Assembly: GCA_028278465.1 (NCBI GenBank)
Contig: JANQEF010000026.1
Coordinates: forward strand, 1 to 12,005
Reading direction: 5' to 3'
Length of the DNA stretch: 12,005 bases
Source: Dehalococcoidia bacterium
GTDB taxonomy: Bacteria > Chloroflexota > Dehalococcoidia > Lucifugimonadales > Lucifugimonadaceae
Shown here: piece after piece, positions 1 to 5,980 of the stretch
How the letters are laid out: each line of letters begins with the position of its first letter
How positions within the stretch are numbered: the stretch's first letter is position 1
The notes under the pieces: model-generated
Database searches by the model: none
What the model saw: only the letters and a program-made list of their open reading frames with translations
Told to the model about the DNA's origin: nothing
Made by a program: the position numbers and the translations under genes

Positions 1-4
1 GCGC

Positions 5-331
5 TTAGACCAGCGCCTTGTCCAGCTTCTCCTTGATGTAACCCTTCGGCACGGCGCCGACCACCTGGTCGAAAGGAGCGCTGTCCTTGAAGATCAGCAG
101 CGTCGGGATGCTGCGCACACCGTACTTGGCTGACGTCTGCGGGTTGAAGTCAACGTTCAGCTTCGTGAACTTGACCTTGCCGTCGTATTCGCTCGCAAGC
201 TCGTCAACAACCGGCGCGATCATCTTGCACGGCCCACACCACTCGGCCCAGAAGTCCACAAGTACCGGGACATCGGCGTCCAGGACGCTCTCCTGGAACT
301 CGCCGTCATCTACGTTAACTGGCTTTGCCAT
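5..331 (-). CDS. trxA: thioredoxin
   Basis: A 108-residue single-domain thioredoxin, the usual length for the family. It is a cytoplasmic dithiol-disulfide oxidoreductase that reduces protein disulfides and is recycled by thioredoxin reductase (family knowledge). The active site WCGPC is at residues 31-35, after the strand VLVDFWAEW. The cis-proline loop is SIPT with Pro76, and the buried Asp26 is present. There is no signal peptide, so it is cytoplasmic. The ATG at 329-331 is supported by a GAAGGGA ribosome-binding site at 341-347 with 9-nt spacing. The gene lies 163 bp downstream of the nuoG-like gene on the same strand, so it could be the last cistron of that operon or have its own promoter. 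A TTGACC hexamer (456-461) lies in the gap, but I see no convincing -10 with it. Its link to the redox complex is by position only. Confidence 0.97.
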   Translation of the reverse strand: MAKPVNVDDGEFQESVLDADVPVLVDFWAEWCGPCKMIAPVVDELASEYDGKVKFTKLNVDFNPQTSAKYGVRSIPTLLIFKDSAPFDQVVGAVPKGYIKEKLDKALV

Positions 332-494
332 TAATGCTTTTCCCTTCAGAAATCCCTTACGGGAGTTCGTGCTGAAACCTTCGTGCTAGTTCAGCGATTC
401 ACATAGTTAGATAGCGATTCGCCGTTCGAGATTCAGATTGCTGGCGTTTCGCCGGGGTCAACTTTGCCCGTAACGGCGCTTCGAAGCACTTCGC

Positions 495-3278
495 CTAGTC
501 CGCCGCGACCTCCGTTCCACTGCTCACAGGCGCCTTCACAAGAGTAACACTGCGCAGTTCGAGCCCGGGCACGGATGGCGACGGATCAGGGTCTGTGCTG
601 TCCTGCATCTCAGATGCGACATTTGCGAAGAGCTCGGTGGCTGCGACGTAGCCTGCGTGCGGCATATCGAGCTTCGCGAAGCCTGTGATCACTTCTGCGC
701 CGCCGTCTGCGATTATCCGGACCCTGTCGCCGGCCTTGATCCCGGCATCGTCGGCGTCCGCGGTGTTGAGGTGCACCGTTTCATCACGCTCGGCGTAGTT
801 CATCTCGCCCCTGCGCAGCACCCGCATCTCGCGCTCGGGCTGGTGCAGCACACGGCCCGGCAGGAGGACAAGGTCCTTTGAAGGCCGCTCAGGCGCCTTC
901 ATCTCGAACTCCATGTCCGTGAACTCGGGAAGGTTGTCGTGCGCCTCACCCTCGAACAGGACCGGCGTGCCGGCGTCTTCATCGGAGGTACACGGAGCCT
1001 GGATGCCCTTAGAAGAGAGGCGCTCGTATGTCATCCCTGCATATCCGGGAACGGCCGATCGAATCTCCTCGAAAACGGCCTCCGGCGACTCGAAGTCGAA
1101 GCCAGCAACACCCATCTCTTTAGCTACCGCCGAGATCAGCTCCCAGCCGGCGACTTCGTCGTTCTTACGCTCCGCCGCCTGCCGCACCTGCTGCACCCGT
1201 CGCTCAAGGTTCGTGACGGTCGAGGTCTGCTCGGCATATGTTGCGGCTGGCACCACCACGTTCGCCGACGCTGTCCACGGCGTGTCGAAAACGGCGGAGA
1301 CCGCAAGGAAGTCGAGCGAGCTCAGCGCGTGGGCCACATCGCCGTAGTTGCTGTCGCCAGCGTCCAGGCCGTCGGCCATCACTACCGCGGCCTTGATGTC
1401 GCCAGAGCGCATCCTGTCGAATAACTCGGAGACGCCAGCGCCCGGATCACTCGGGATAGACGCCGACCAGAGCTGTTCCAGCGTCGACACGGCGTCAACG
1501 GAACCGAGCGGCCGGTTTCCGGGGAGCGAGTTTGGCGCGCACCCGACGTCCCAGGAGCCATTAGTGTTGGCGCCGTCGAACAGGGGGAAGATCCCGCCGC
1601 CCCGGTGGCCGATGTTGCCGCACTGCAGCGCCAGGTTGATGACGGCGTTCGTGAGGTCGATCCGGCGGTCTTTGCCGATAGTGTCGACACCGAACAGGAT
1701 GGCAGCAGGCGAGTTCTCTGCATATATGCGCGCCGCCTGCCGCACCCGGTTTTCGTCGAGTCCGCAGACCTCGGCCACCTTGCCGGGGTCGAAGTCCCAC
1801 AGCGCCTGCTTCAGTTCAGCCTCGTCCTTGGCGTCGTCTCCAGGATCACGGTCCTCCAGCGACTCGTCCTCGATCACCCTCGCCATGCCGGCGGCAAGGA
1901 TGTGCTCGGTGCCGGGCAGCACCTTGAGCCACTCGGTGGCGTAGCGGGTGAGCGCGGTCTCACGGGAATCGATGACGATGATCCTGGCGCCTTCACGTGC
2001 CGCCTTCTTGACCGGTACGGCGAGCACGTTCTGTTCTTCGGTCGGGTTGCCGCCGATCACCACGATGCACTTTGACTGCTCAAGGTCCCAGATCGGGTTG
2101 GTTGAGCCGGTCGCGCCCAGCCGCTCGCGCATCGTCTCGAACACCTCGGGAACGGTGTTCAGGCCGGAGTCGACATTGTTGGTCCCGAGGCCGACGCGTG
2201 CGAACTTGCCGGCGACGTAGTTGTCTTCGTTCGAGCCACGCGGCGAGGCGATCACCGCGACCTCTGAAGGCGAGTATTTCTTCAGCGCTTCAGCGATCGC
2301 CGAGACCGCAACAGACCGCTCGACCTTCTTCAGTATGCCGTCTTCACGCACATACGACGACTTCAGCCGGTTCTTGTGGTTCGGGTAGTCGTAGGCGAAC
2401 TTGCCCTTGAAGCAGGCCTGCCCGCGGTTCGCCTCGCCAGCCAGGTCGCCGCGGAACCTGATCACCTTGTCGAAGCGATTCACCTCGGCGACCATCTCGC
2501 AGCCGACCGAGCAGTTGGTGCAGATAGTCGATACCTGCGTCTTCGCCTTCTCCCACTTGTAATCGCGCTCCACCAGCGCGCCGGTGGGACAGACGTCGAT
2601 GCAGGCGCCACAGAACTCGCAGCCGGACTCGAGCAGCGATGTTCCGTGTGATGTGCCAACGAGCGCTACGCCTGATCGGCTGGTGAGCGTCAGCGCAGTG
2701 TCGAAACGGACCTCCTCGCAGACGCGCACGCAGCGAGCGCAGACGATGCAGAGGTTGTAGTCGCGGTCGTAGAACGGGTCGTCGGTGTGGATCGGCAGGT
2801 TGCGGCGGTGGTAGTTGAGCGGGGTCCGCAGGTCCAGCTCCAGCATGCGGACTGTGTCTTTCAGCTCGCAACGCTCGTTCTTCGGGCAGATGGTGCAGCG
2901 GTCGGTGACCGCCACGTGGCGCTGGCAGATGTCCTGCGGGCCGCAGAGTTCGATGCGGTGGCAGGTGAGACAGCCGTGTGGGTGCTCAGACATCAGCATC
3001 TCGATGATGCCCTGGCGGAGTCCGATCACCTCTTCTGAGTTGCTCGTCACCTGCATGTCCGCGGCGGCCGGCAGCGTGCAGGACGCAGTGGTCATCTTGC
3101 GGCCGTTGCTCTCGGTCTCGACGATGCAGGCGCGGCAGGCGCCGTACGGCTTCATCTCAGGGAAGTAGCACAGGTACGGGATGTAGACGCCGGCGTCGAT
3201 CGCCGCCTGCAGCACGGTCTGGCCGGGCTTAGCGGTGACGCTCTTGCCGTCTATGGTGAACGCTATCTCGTCTGCCAT
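495..3278 (-). CDS. NuoG/FdsA-like iron-sulfur molybdopterin-domain alpha subunit of an NADH-linked oxidoreductase
   Basis: A 927-residue subunit that should pass electrons between the NADH-oxidising NuoE/F pair and a further partner. In order it has a plant-type [2Fe-2S] domain (C37, C48, C51, C67) and a His-Cys3 cluster (H99, C103, C106, C112). Four extra cysteines follow (C118, C128, C131, C137). Next come two [4Fe-4S] motifs (C177/180/183/187 and C220/223/226/230), then the molybdopterin-oxidoreductase [4Fe-4S] set C253/256/260/289 with K291. The long Mo-bis-MGD-type region includes ERRVQQVRQA near 692 and a C-terminal dinucleotide-binding domain (about 800-915). The architecture and E-F-G gene order match FdsA of soluble NAD-formate dehydrogenases. 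However, the segment after GTNNVD (365-370) reads SGLNTVP where formate dehydrogenases have a Cys/Sec-His pair, so formate oxidation is unlikely. The ATG directly abuts the nuoF stop (TAG-ATG), with AAGGA 11 nt upstream. It could be annotated as nuoG or as an fdhA-like gene. Confidence 0.9.
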   Translation of the reverse strand: MADEIAFTIDGKSVTAKPGQTVLQAAIDAGVYIPYLCYFPEMKPYGACRACIVETESNGRKMTTASCTLPAAADMQVTSNSEEVIGLRQGIIEMLMSEHPHGCLTCHRIELCGPQDICQRHVAVTDRCTICPKNERCELKDTVRMLELDLRTPLNYHRRNLPIHTDDPFYDRDYNLCIVCARCVRVCEEVRFDTALTLTSRSGVALVGTSHGTSLLESGCEFCGACIDVCPTGALVERDYKWEKAKTQVSTICTNCSVGCEMVAEVNRFDKVIRFRGDLAGEANRGQACFKGKFAYDYPNHKNRLKSSYVREDGILKKVERSVAVSAIAEALKKYSPSEVAVIASPRGSNEDNYVAGKFARVGLGTNNVDSGLNTVPEVFETMRERLGATGSTNPIWDLEQSKCIVVIGGNPTEEQNVLAVPVKKAAREGARIIVIDSRETALTRYATEWLKVLPGTEHILAAGMARVIEDESLEDRDPGDDAKDEAELKQALWDFDPGKVAEVCGLDENRVRQAARIYAENSPAAILFGVDTIGKDRRIDLTNAVINLALQCGNIGHRGGGIFPLFDGANTNGSWDVGCAPNSLPGNRPLGSVDAVSTLEQLWSASIPSDPGAGVSELFDRMRSGDIKAAVVMADGLDAGDSNYGDVAHALSSLDFLAVSAVFDTPWTASANVVVPAATYAEQTSTVTNLERRVQQVRQAAERKNDEVAGWELISAVAKEMGVAGFDFESPEAVFEEIRSAVPGYAGMTYERLSSKGIQAPCTSDEDAGTPVLFEGEAHDNLPEFTDMEFEMKAPERPSKDLVLLPGRVLHQPEREMRVLRRGEMNYAERDETVHLNTADADDAGIKAGDRVRIIADGGAEVITGFAKLDMPHAGYVAATELFANVASEMQDSTDPDPSPSVPGLELRSVTLVKAPVSSGTEVAAD

Positions 3279-5000
3279 CTACGGACGTGTCCTTGTGGGC
3301 AGGATCATTGAGCCGTCCTCGAACGGTCCCGACGGCTCCAGCGATCCCTCGATGCGCTGCTTGAACTCATCTCCGAAGTACTGCAGCGCCGATGACACCG
3401 GGTTGTAGCCGAGTTGGCCGTGGCCGCACAGCGACCCGACCTTCATGTTGGTGCCGACCTTTTCCAGCAGATCGAGGTCGCCTGCTCTCGACTCGTTCTT
3501 GCACATGCGGTCGAGCACCTCGAGCATGTGCGTGTTTCCCAAACGGCACGGGAAACACTTCCCGCACGACTCGAACTGCGTAAATGCGATCAGCGAGCGG
3601 ATCAGGTCGACGACGTCCGTCGTCTCGTTGCCGACGATGATGCCGCCGGAGCCGAGGATCGCACCTGCCTTCGACATCTCGTCGAAGTCTATTGCCACAT
3701 CGAACGCCTCTGAACCGAGCACGCCGCCGAGCGGGCCGCCGGTCTGCAGCACCTTGATGTGGTCGCCGCCGGTGACGCCGCCGCCGATGTCCTCCAGTAC
3801 CTGCCGGATGGTCATGCCCATCGCCACCTCGTACATGCCGGGGTGCTTGATGTGGCCTGACAGGCAGACGATCGCCGTGCCGGTCGAGCCCTCGGTGCCG
3901 GTCGACTTGAACCACTCTGCGCTGTTGGTGTCGATCGACGGCACGTAGGAGATGGTCTTGACGTTGTTGATGTTGGTCGGCTTCTGCCACAGGCCAGCGG
4001 CGGCCGGGAACGGCGGCTTGAAGCGCGGCGTCGACCGCTTGCCCTCGATCGCCTCCATCAGCGCTGTCTCTTCACCGGCCACGTACGAATCGCCGGTCAG
4101 CGAAACCTCCATCTCGAACGAGAAGCCGCTGCCGAGGATGTTCTCGCCGAGCAGCCCGGCGTCGTAGGCATCGCGGATCGCCTTGCGGGTCGCCTCGATA
4201 GGGATCTCGTGCCCCTGCCGGATGAAGACGTAGCCGTGCGTCGAGTTGGTGGCGTAGCCGTTGATGATGAGACCCTCGATCAACATGTGAGGGTCGTTTT
4301 CTAGGATGCCCTTGTCGTTGAAAGCGCCAGGATCGCCTTCCTCGCAGTTGCAGAGCACGTACTTCACCGGCGCCGTGTTCGGGGCGAGGAAGCTCCACTT
4401 CAACCCGGTCGGGAAAGCTGCGCCTCCGCGGCCGCGCAGGCCGGAGGCCTTAACCTCGTCGACGATGCCCTCGGGCGTCTGCTCATTCAGCGCCTTGTTC
4501 AGCGCCGAGTAGCCGCCGTTGGCGATGTAGTGCAGCAGGCTGTGCGGGTTGGTCGAGCCGAAGTTCTTCGTGACGATACGGGTCTGCTTGCCGAAGGCAT
4601 CGATGTCTTCGATGTGCGGCAGCGTTCCAGGCCGCTTTGACCGGTCGCCCCAGTAGGCGAAGGCCCGCTCGGCCACCGGCTCGCCGTTCTTCACGTGCTT
4701 GTCGACGATCTCGGTGGCCAGTTCTGGCGTTACATTGCCGTAGAGCACCCGCGGCTCGCCCGGCATCTGCACGTCGACGATCGGCTCCAGGTACATCAGA
4801 CCTATGGCGCTCACCGGCGTGATGTTCGCATCTACGCCCGATGACTCGACGGCCTCTTTGACGCTGGCCATCACCTCGTCCGAGCCGGCGGCCTGGCCGG
4901 ATGTGCCGCCCTGCACCCTGATCCACAGCTTTCCGGAGTCGGCAAGCTCCGCCCAGCGGGCGTTTGCTCTTTCGACCAGTTCCTCGAACTTTGAGGGCAT
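3279..5000 (-). CDS. nuoF: NuoF/FdsB-like NADH-binding flavoprotein subunit
   Basis: A 573-residue subunit that oxidises NADH with FMN and passes electrons to a [4Fe-4S] cluster, in a complex with the NuoE- and NuoG-like products. The FMN/NADH region includes GLRGRGGAAFPTGLKW (187-202), NCEEGDPGAFNDKG (218-231) and GEETALMEAIEGK (309-321). Ala308 sits where Cys is common. The N3-type cluster ligands are C479, C482 and C485 in ESCGKCFPCR, plus C525 in SLCGHG. Residues about 24-110 form the extra thioredoxin-like ferredoxin domain seen in longer FdsB/HndC-type proteins, which makes it longer than minimal NuoF (about 430 residues). Here the cluster cysteines of that domain are gone (GGTSGQAAGS and SAIGLMYLEP). 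The gene begins 35 bp after nuoE and touches nuoG-like with no gap, so the three are surely co-transcribed. The ATG is at 4998-5000; the ribosome site is weak. Confidence 0.95.
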   Translation of the reverse strand: MPSKFEELVERANARWAELADSGKLWIRVQGGTSGQAAGSDEVMASVKEAVESSGVDANITPVSAIGLMYLEPIVDVQMPGEPRVLYGNVTPELATEIVDKHVKNGEPVAERAFAYWGDRSKRPGTLPHIEDIDAFGKQTRIVTKNFGSTNPHSLLHYIANGGYSALNKALNEQTPEGIVDEVKASGLRGRGGAAFPTGLKWSFLAPNTAPVKYVLCNCEEGDPGAFNDKGILENDPHMLIEGLIINGYATNSTHGYVFIRQGHEIPIEATRKAIRDAYDAGLLGENILGSGFSFEMEVSLTGDSYVAGEETALMEAIEGKRSTPRFKPPFPAAAGLWQKPTNINNVKTISYVPSIDTNSAEWFKSTGTEGSTGTAIVCLSGHIKHPGMYEVAMGMTIRQVLEDIGGGVTGGDHIKVLQTGGPLGGVLGSEAFDVAIDFDEMSKAGAILGSGGIIVGNETTDVVDLIRSLIAFTQFESCGKCFPCRLGNTHMLEVLDRMCKNESRAGDLDLLEKVGTNMKVGSLCGHGQLGYNPVSSALQYFGDEFKQRIEGSLEPSGPFEDGSMILPTRTRP

Positions 5001-5035
5001 GTTGCGGGTCCAGTTCCCGTCGTGTGTCTGTTTGA

Positions 5036-5533
5036 CTAGTCAGATCCGGCTTTACGAAGGCTTGCTGCGAGCTTGGCGGCCGATTCGACCGTCACGCGGC
5101 CCTTCATGTGGTGGTCGACGGCTATCACCGGCGCGTTTGCGCAGGCGCCGAGACAGGTGCTGTAACGCAGCGTCACCGAGCCGTCCTTGGACGTCGCCTC
5201 TTCCTCAACACCAAGCTCGCCCTGCACCGCCTTGAGGATCTGCTGCGCGCCCAGCAGGTGGCAGCTCGGGCCCCAGCAGACGTCGAGCGTCACCTTTCCC
5301 GGTGGCGTGAAGCGGAAGTTGGTGTAGAACGATGCGACGCTCCACACCTCGTTGATGGAGGTCTTCGAGTGGTCCGCAACCTCTTCGATCGCCTCGTCCG
5401 GGATGTAGTGGAGAGCGTCCTGCACGGCGAGGAGCGAAGAGAGGACGGTGACTGTCGGCTGCTGCTGCGATGAGATGGCGTGCCTGATGCGTTCACGCAG
5501 CTTCGCCGCCGTGTCACTGGTTGCAGTGGTCAA
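5036..5533 (-). CDS. nuoE: NuoE/FdsG-like [2Fe-2S] subunit
   Basis: A 165-residue thioredoxin-fold ferredoxin subunit, the normal size for the 24-kDa/NuoE family. It partners the NuoF-like flavoprotein and holds one [2Fe-2S] cluster (N1a type). The four ligands are visible as C86-x4-C91-x35-C127-x3-C131, in CWGPSC and CLGAC. The N-terminal helical part contains the family pattern LHYIPDEAIEEVA and VASFYTNF. It is the first gene of the E-F-G cluster. The start is decided by exclusion: the only start codon before the conserved region is TTG at 5531-5533 on the minus strand. An in-frame TGA lies two codons upstream, and no ATG or GTG occurs until Met143. There is no strong Shine-Dalgarno, so translation may be weak or the start may be misjudged by a few codons. 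Confidence 0.93.
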   Translation of the reverse strand: MTTATSDTAAKLRERIRHAISSQQQPTVTVLSSLLAVQDALHYIPDEAIEEVADHSKTSINEVWSVASFYTNFRFTPPGKVTLDVCWGPSCHLLGAQQILKAVQGELGVEEEATSKDGSVTLRYSTCLGACANAPVIAVDHHMKGRVTVESAAKLAASLRKAGSD

Positions 5534-5627
5534 CTGTCAGTCTCGCTCGCTTAAAAGTGCGGTCTCGGATCGCCGCCGAAAGGCCTGTTACAGGTGCTGG
5601 CGGGCGGCCATTGAGAATTCGGTCACA

Positions 5628-5656
5628 ATCCTAGCAACTGTTGGCGAGAGCAACAA
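5628..5656 (-). promoter_or_regulatory. possible promoter for the nuoEFG-like operon
   Basis: On the minus strand a TTGTTG (5651-5656) and a TAGGAT (5628-5633) are separated by 17 nt. They match the sigma-70 consensus at 3/6 and 4/6 positions. Transcription would begin near 5621, about 90 nt before the TTG start of nuoE. The site lies just outside the first repeat island, where an operon promoter would be expected. The match is weak and may be chance. Confidence 0.22.
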
Positions 5657-5668
5657 CGGTGGTGGAAT

Positions 5669-5710
5669 GATCCTCCCTCCCAGCTTGGGAGGGAGATAGA
5701 GGGAGGGTCG
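5669..5710. repeat. palindromic G/C-rich repeat P, copy 1
   Basis: A 42-bp unit whose core is a perfect 10-bp stem, CTCCCTCCCA (5673-5682) with TGGGAGGGAG (5686-5695), and a 3-nt loop. It is followed by a GATAGAGGGAGGGTCG tail. It recurs in the same orientation at 5846-5887 with 3 mismatches in 42. A truncated copy with only the left arm is at 9990-10003. This looks like an intergenic REP-like element, and its transcript would form a strong hairpin. Confidence 0.8.
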
Positions 5711-5717
5711 TTAGTTT

Positions 5718-5742
5718 CCTCTCCCAGCGGCAGACGATGAGG
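5718..5742 (-). repeat. degenerate inverted copy of the 37-bp block Q
   Basis: CCTCTCCCAGCGG followed by CAGACGATGAGG resembles the reverse complement of the Q block found at 5806-5842 and 10142-10178, with the middle part deleted. It sits between palindrome copy 1 and the TTGTCATC end, so the two Q-like pieces here are in opposite orientation and could be the remains of a longer inverted repeat. The match is partial. Confidence 0.45.
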
Positions 5743-5756
5743 TAGAGGTGTTCACC

Positions 5757-5787
5757 TTGTCATCTCGACCGAGGGGAGAAATCTGAC
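5757..5787 (+). repeat. MITE-like left end, TTGTCATCTCGAC type
   Basis: TTGTCATCTCGAC followed 5 nt later by GGGAGAAATCTGAC matches, with a few differences, both ends of the 185-bp unit at 10078-10262 (TTGTCATCCCGA ... GATCTGAC). As in that unit, the 37-bp Q block follows shortly after. No matching right end is found before the SDR gene, so this looks like a truncated copy. Confidence 0.6.
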
Positions 5788-5805
5788 TGGTCACGATGGG
5801 ACAGC

Positions 5806-5842
5806 TTCTCCCTCATCCTGCACCTTCTCCCGCTGGGAGAAG
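5806..5842 (+). repeat. 37-bp dispersed repeat Q, copy 1
   Basis: A 37-bp block, identical base for base to 10142-10178 over 4 kb away. It begins TTCTCCCTCATCCTGC and ends CTTCTCCCGCTGGGAGAAG. The second half is itself a hairpin: CTTCTCCC pairs with GGGAGAAG around a 3-nt loop. Both copies follow a TTGTCATC-type end. Perfect conservation of a noncoding block implies recent spread or selection. Confidence 0.85.
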
Positions 5843-5845
5843 GAA

Positions 5846-5887
5846 GATCCTCCCTCCAAGCTTGGGAGGGAGTTAGAGGGACGGTCG
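5846..5887. repeat. palindromic G/C-rich repeat P, copy 2
   Basis: Second copy of the 42-bp unit at 5669-5710, with three substitutions. It keeps an 8-bp stem CTCCCTCC/GGAGGGAG around an AAGCTTG centre, and the same tail pattern TAGAGGGA-GGTCG. The two P copies bracket the MITE-like end and the Q block, giving a 219-bp segment with direct repeats at both ends. Confidence 0.8.
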
Positions 5888-5896
5888 GTTGTGACG

Positions 5897-5945
5897 CCAT
5901 CCTGAGCCTGTCCAAGGGTGGCAGTCGTCCCGGCTCTGCCGGGAC
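5897..5945. terminator. two hairpins downstream of the SDR gene
   Basis: CCATCCT (5897-5903) pairs with AGGGTGG (5915-5921) with one wobble. GTCCCGGC (5927-5934) pairs perfectly with GCCGGGAC (5938-5945) around a TCT loop. They lie 36 to 87 nt past the stop of the leftward SDR gene and could end or stabilise its transcript. Neither is followed by a T-run on the minus strand, so a classic intrinsic terminator is not shown. They may simply be parts of the repeat island. Confidence 0.35.
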
Positions 5946-5948
5946 CGG

Positions 5949-5973
5949 GCGGGGCAAGCACCGCCCCTACCAA
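5949..5973 (-). repeat. TTGGTAGGGGCGGTGC repeat, inverted copy
   Basis: Read on the minus strand this starts TTGGTAGGGGCGGTGC, and those 16 bases recur exactly at 10029-10044 on the plus strand. Both continue into a related GC-rich tail (TTGCCCCGC here, GTGCTGCGCCC there). It is another module shared by the two repeat islands and lies 8 bp past the SDR stop codon. Confidence 0.65.
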
Positions 5974-5980
5974 AAGCAAC

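Noticed and set aside
479..488. GCTTCGAAGC palindrome just past the nuoG-like stop as a terminator
   Set aside because: The stem is very short with no room for a loop and no T-run follows on the minus strand, so it does not qualify as an intrinsic terminator.
1348..1944. A 198-codon rightward frame opposite the nuoG-like gene
   Set aside because: It is antisense to a well-supported gene, Ser/Pro/Arg-rich, and has no recognisable motif. Long antisense frames are common at this base composition.
2139..2186. Possible selenocysteine at the alpha-subunit active site
   Set aside because: The frame has no in-frame TGA. The site reads Val-Pro instead of Sec/Cys-His, so selenocysteine is not encoded.
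3367..3990. A 207-codon leftward frame inside the nuoF-like gene
   Set aside because: It lies wholly within nuoF on the same strand in another frame. Its translation is Arg/His-rich with no domain, typical of a shadow frame in GC-rich DNA.
5669..5887. CRISPR array
   Set aside because: Only two direct repeats with a single long spacer, and the repeats are full palindromes. There is no regular spacing and no cas gene.
5760..5979. Two leftward frames of 62-65 codons in the first repeat gap
   Set aside because: They are made of repeat modules and hairpins. One part translates a repeat also seen at 10142-10178, so they are not genes.
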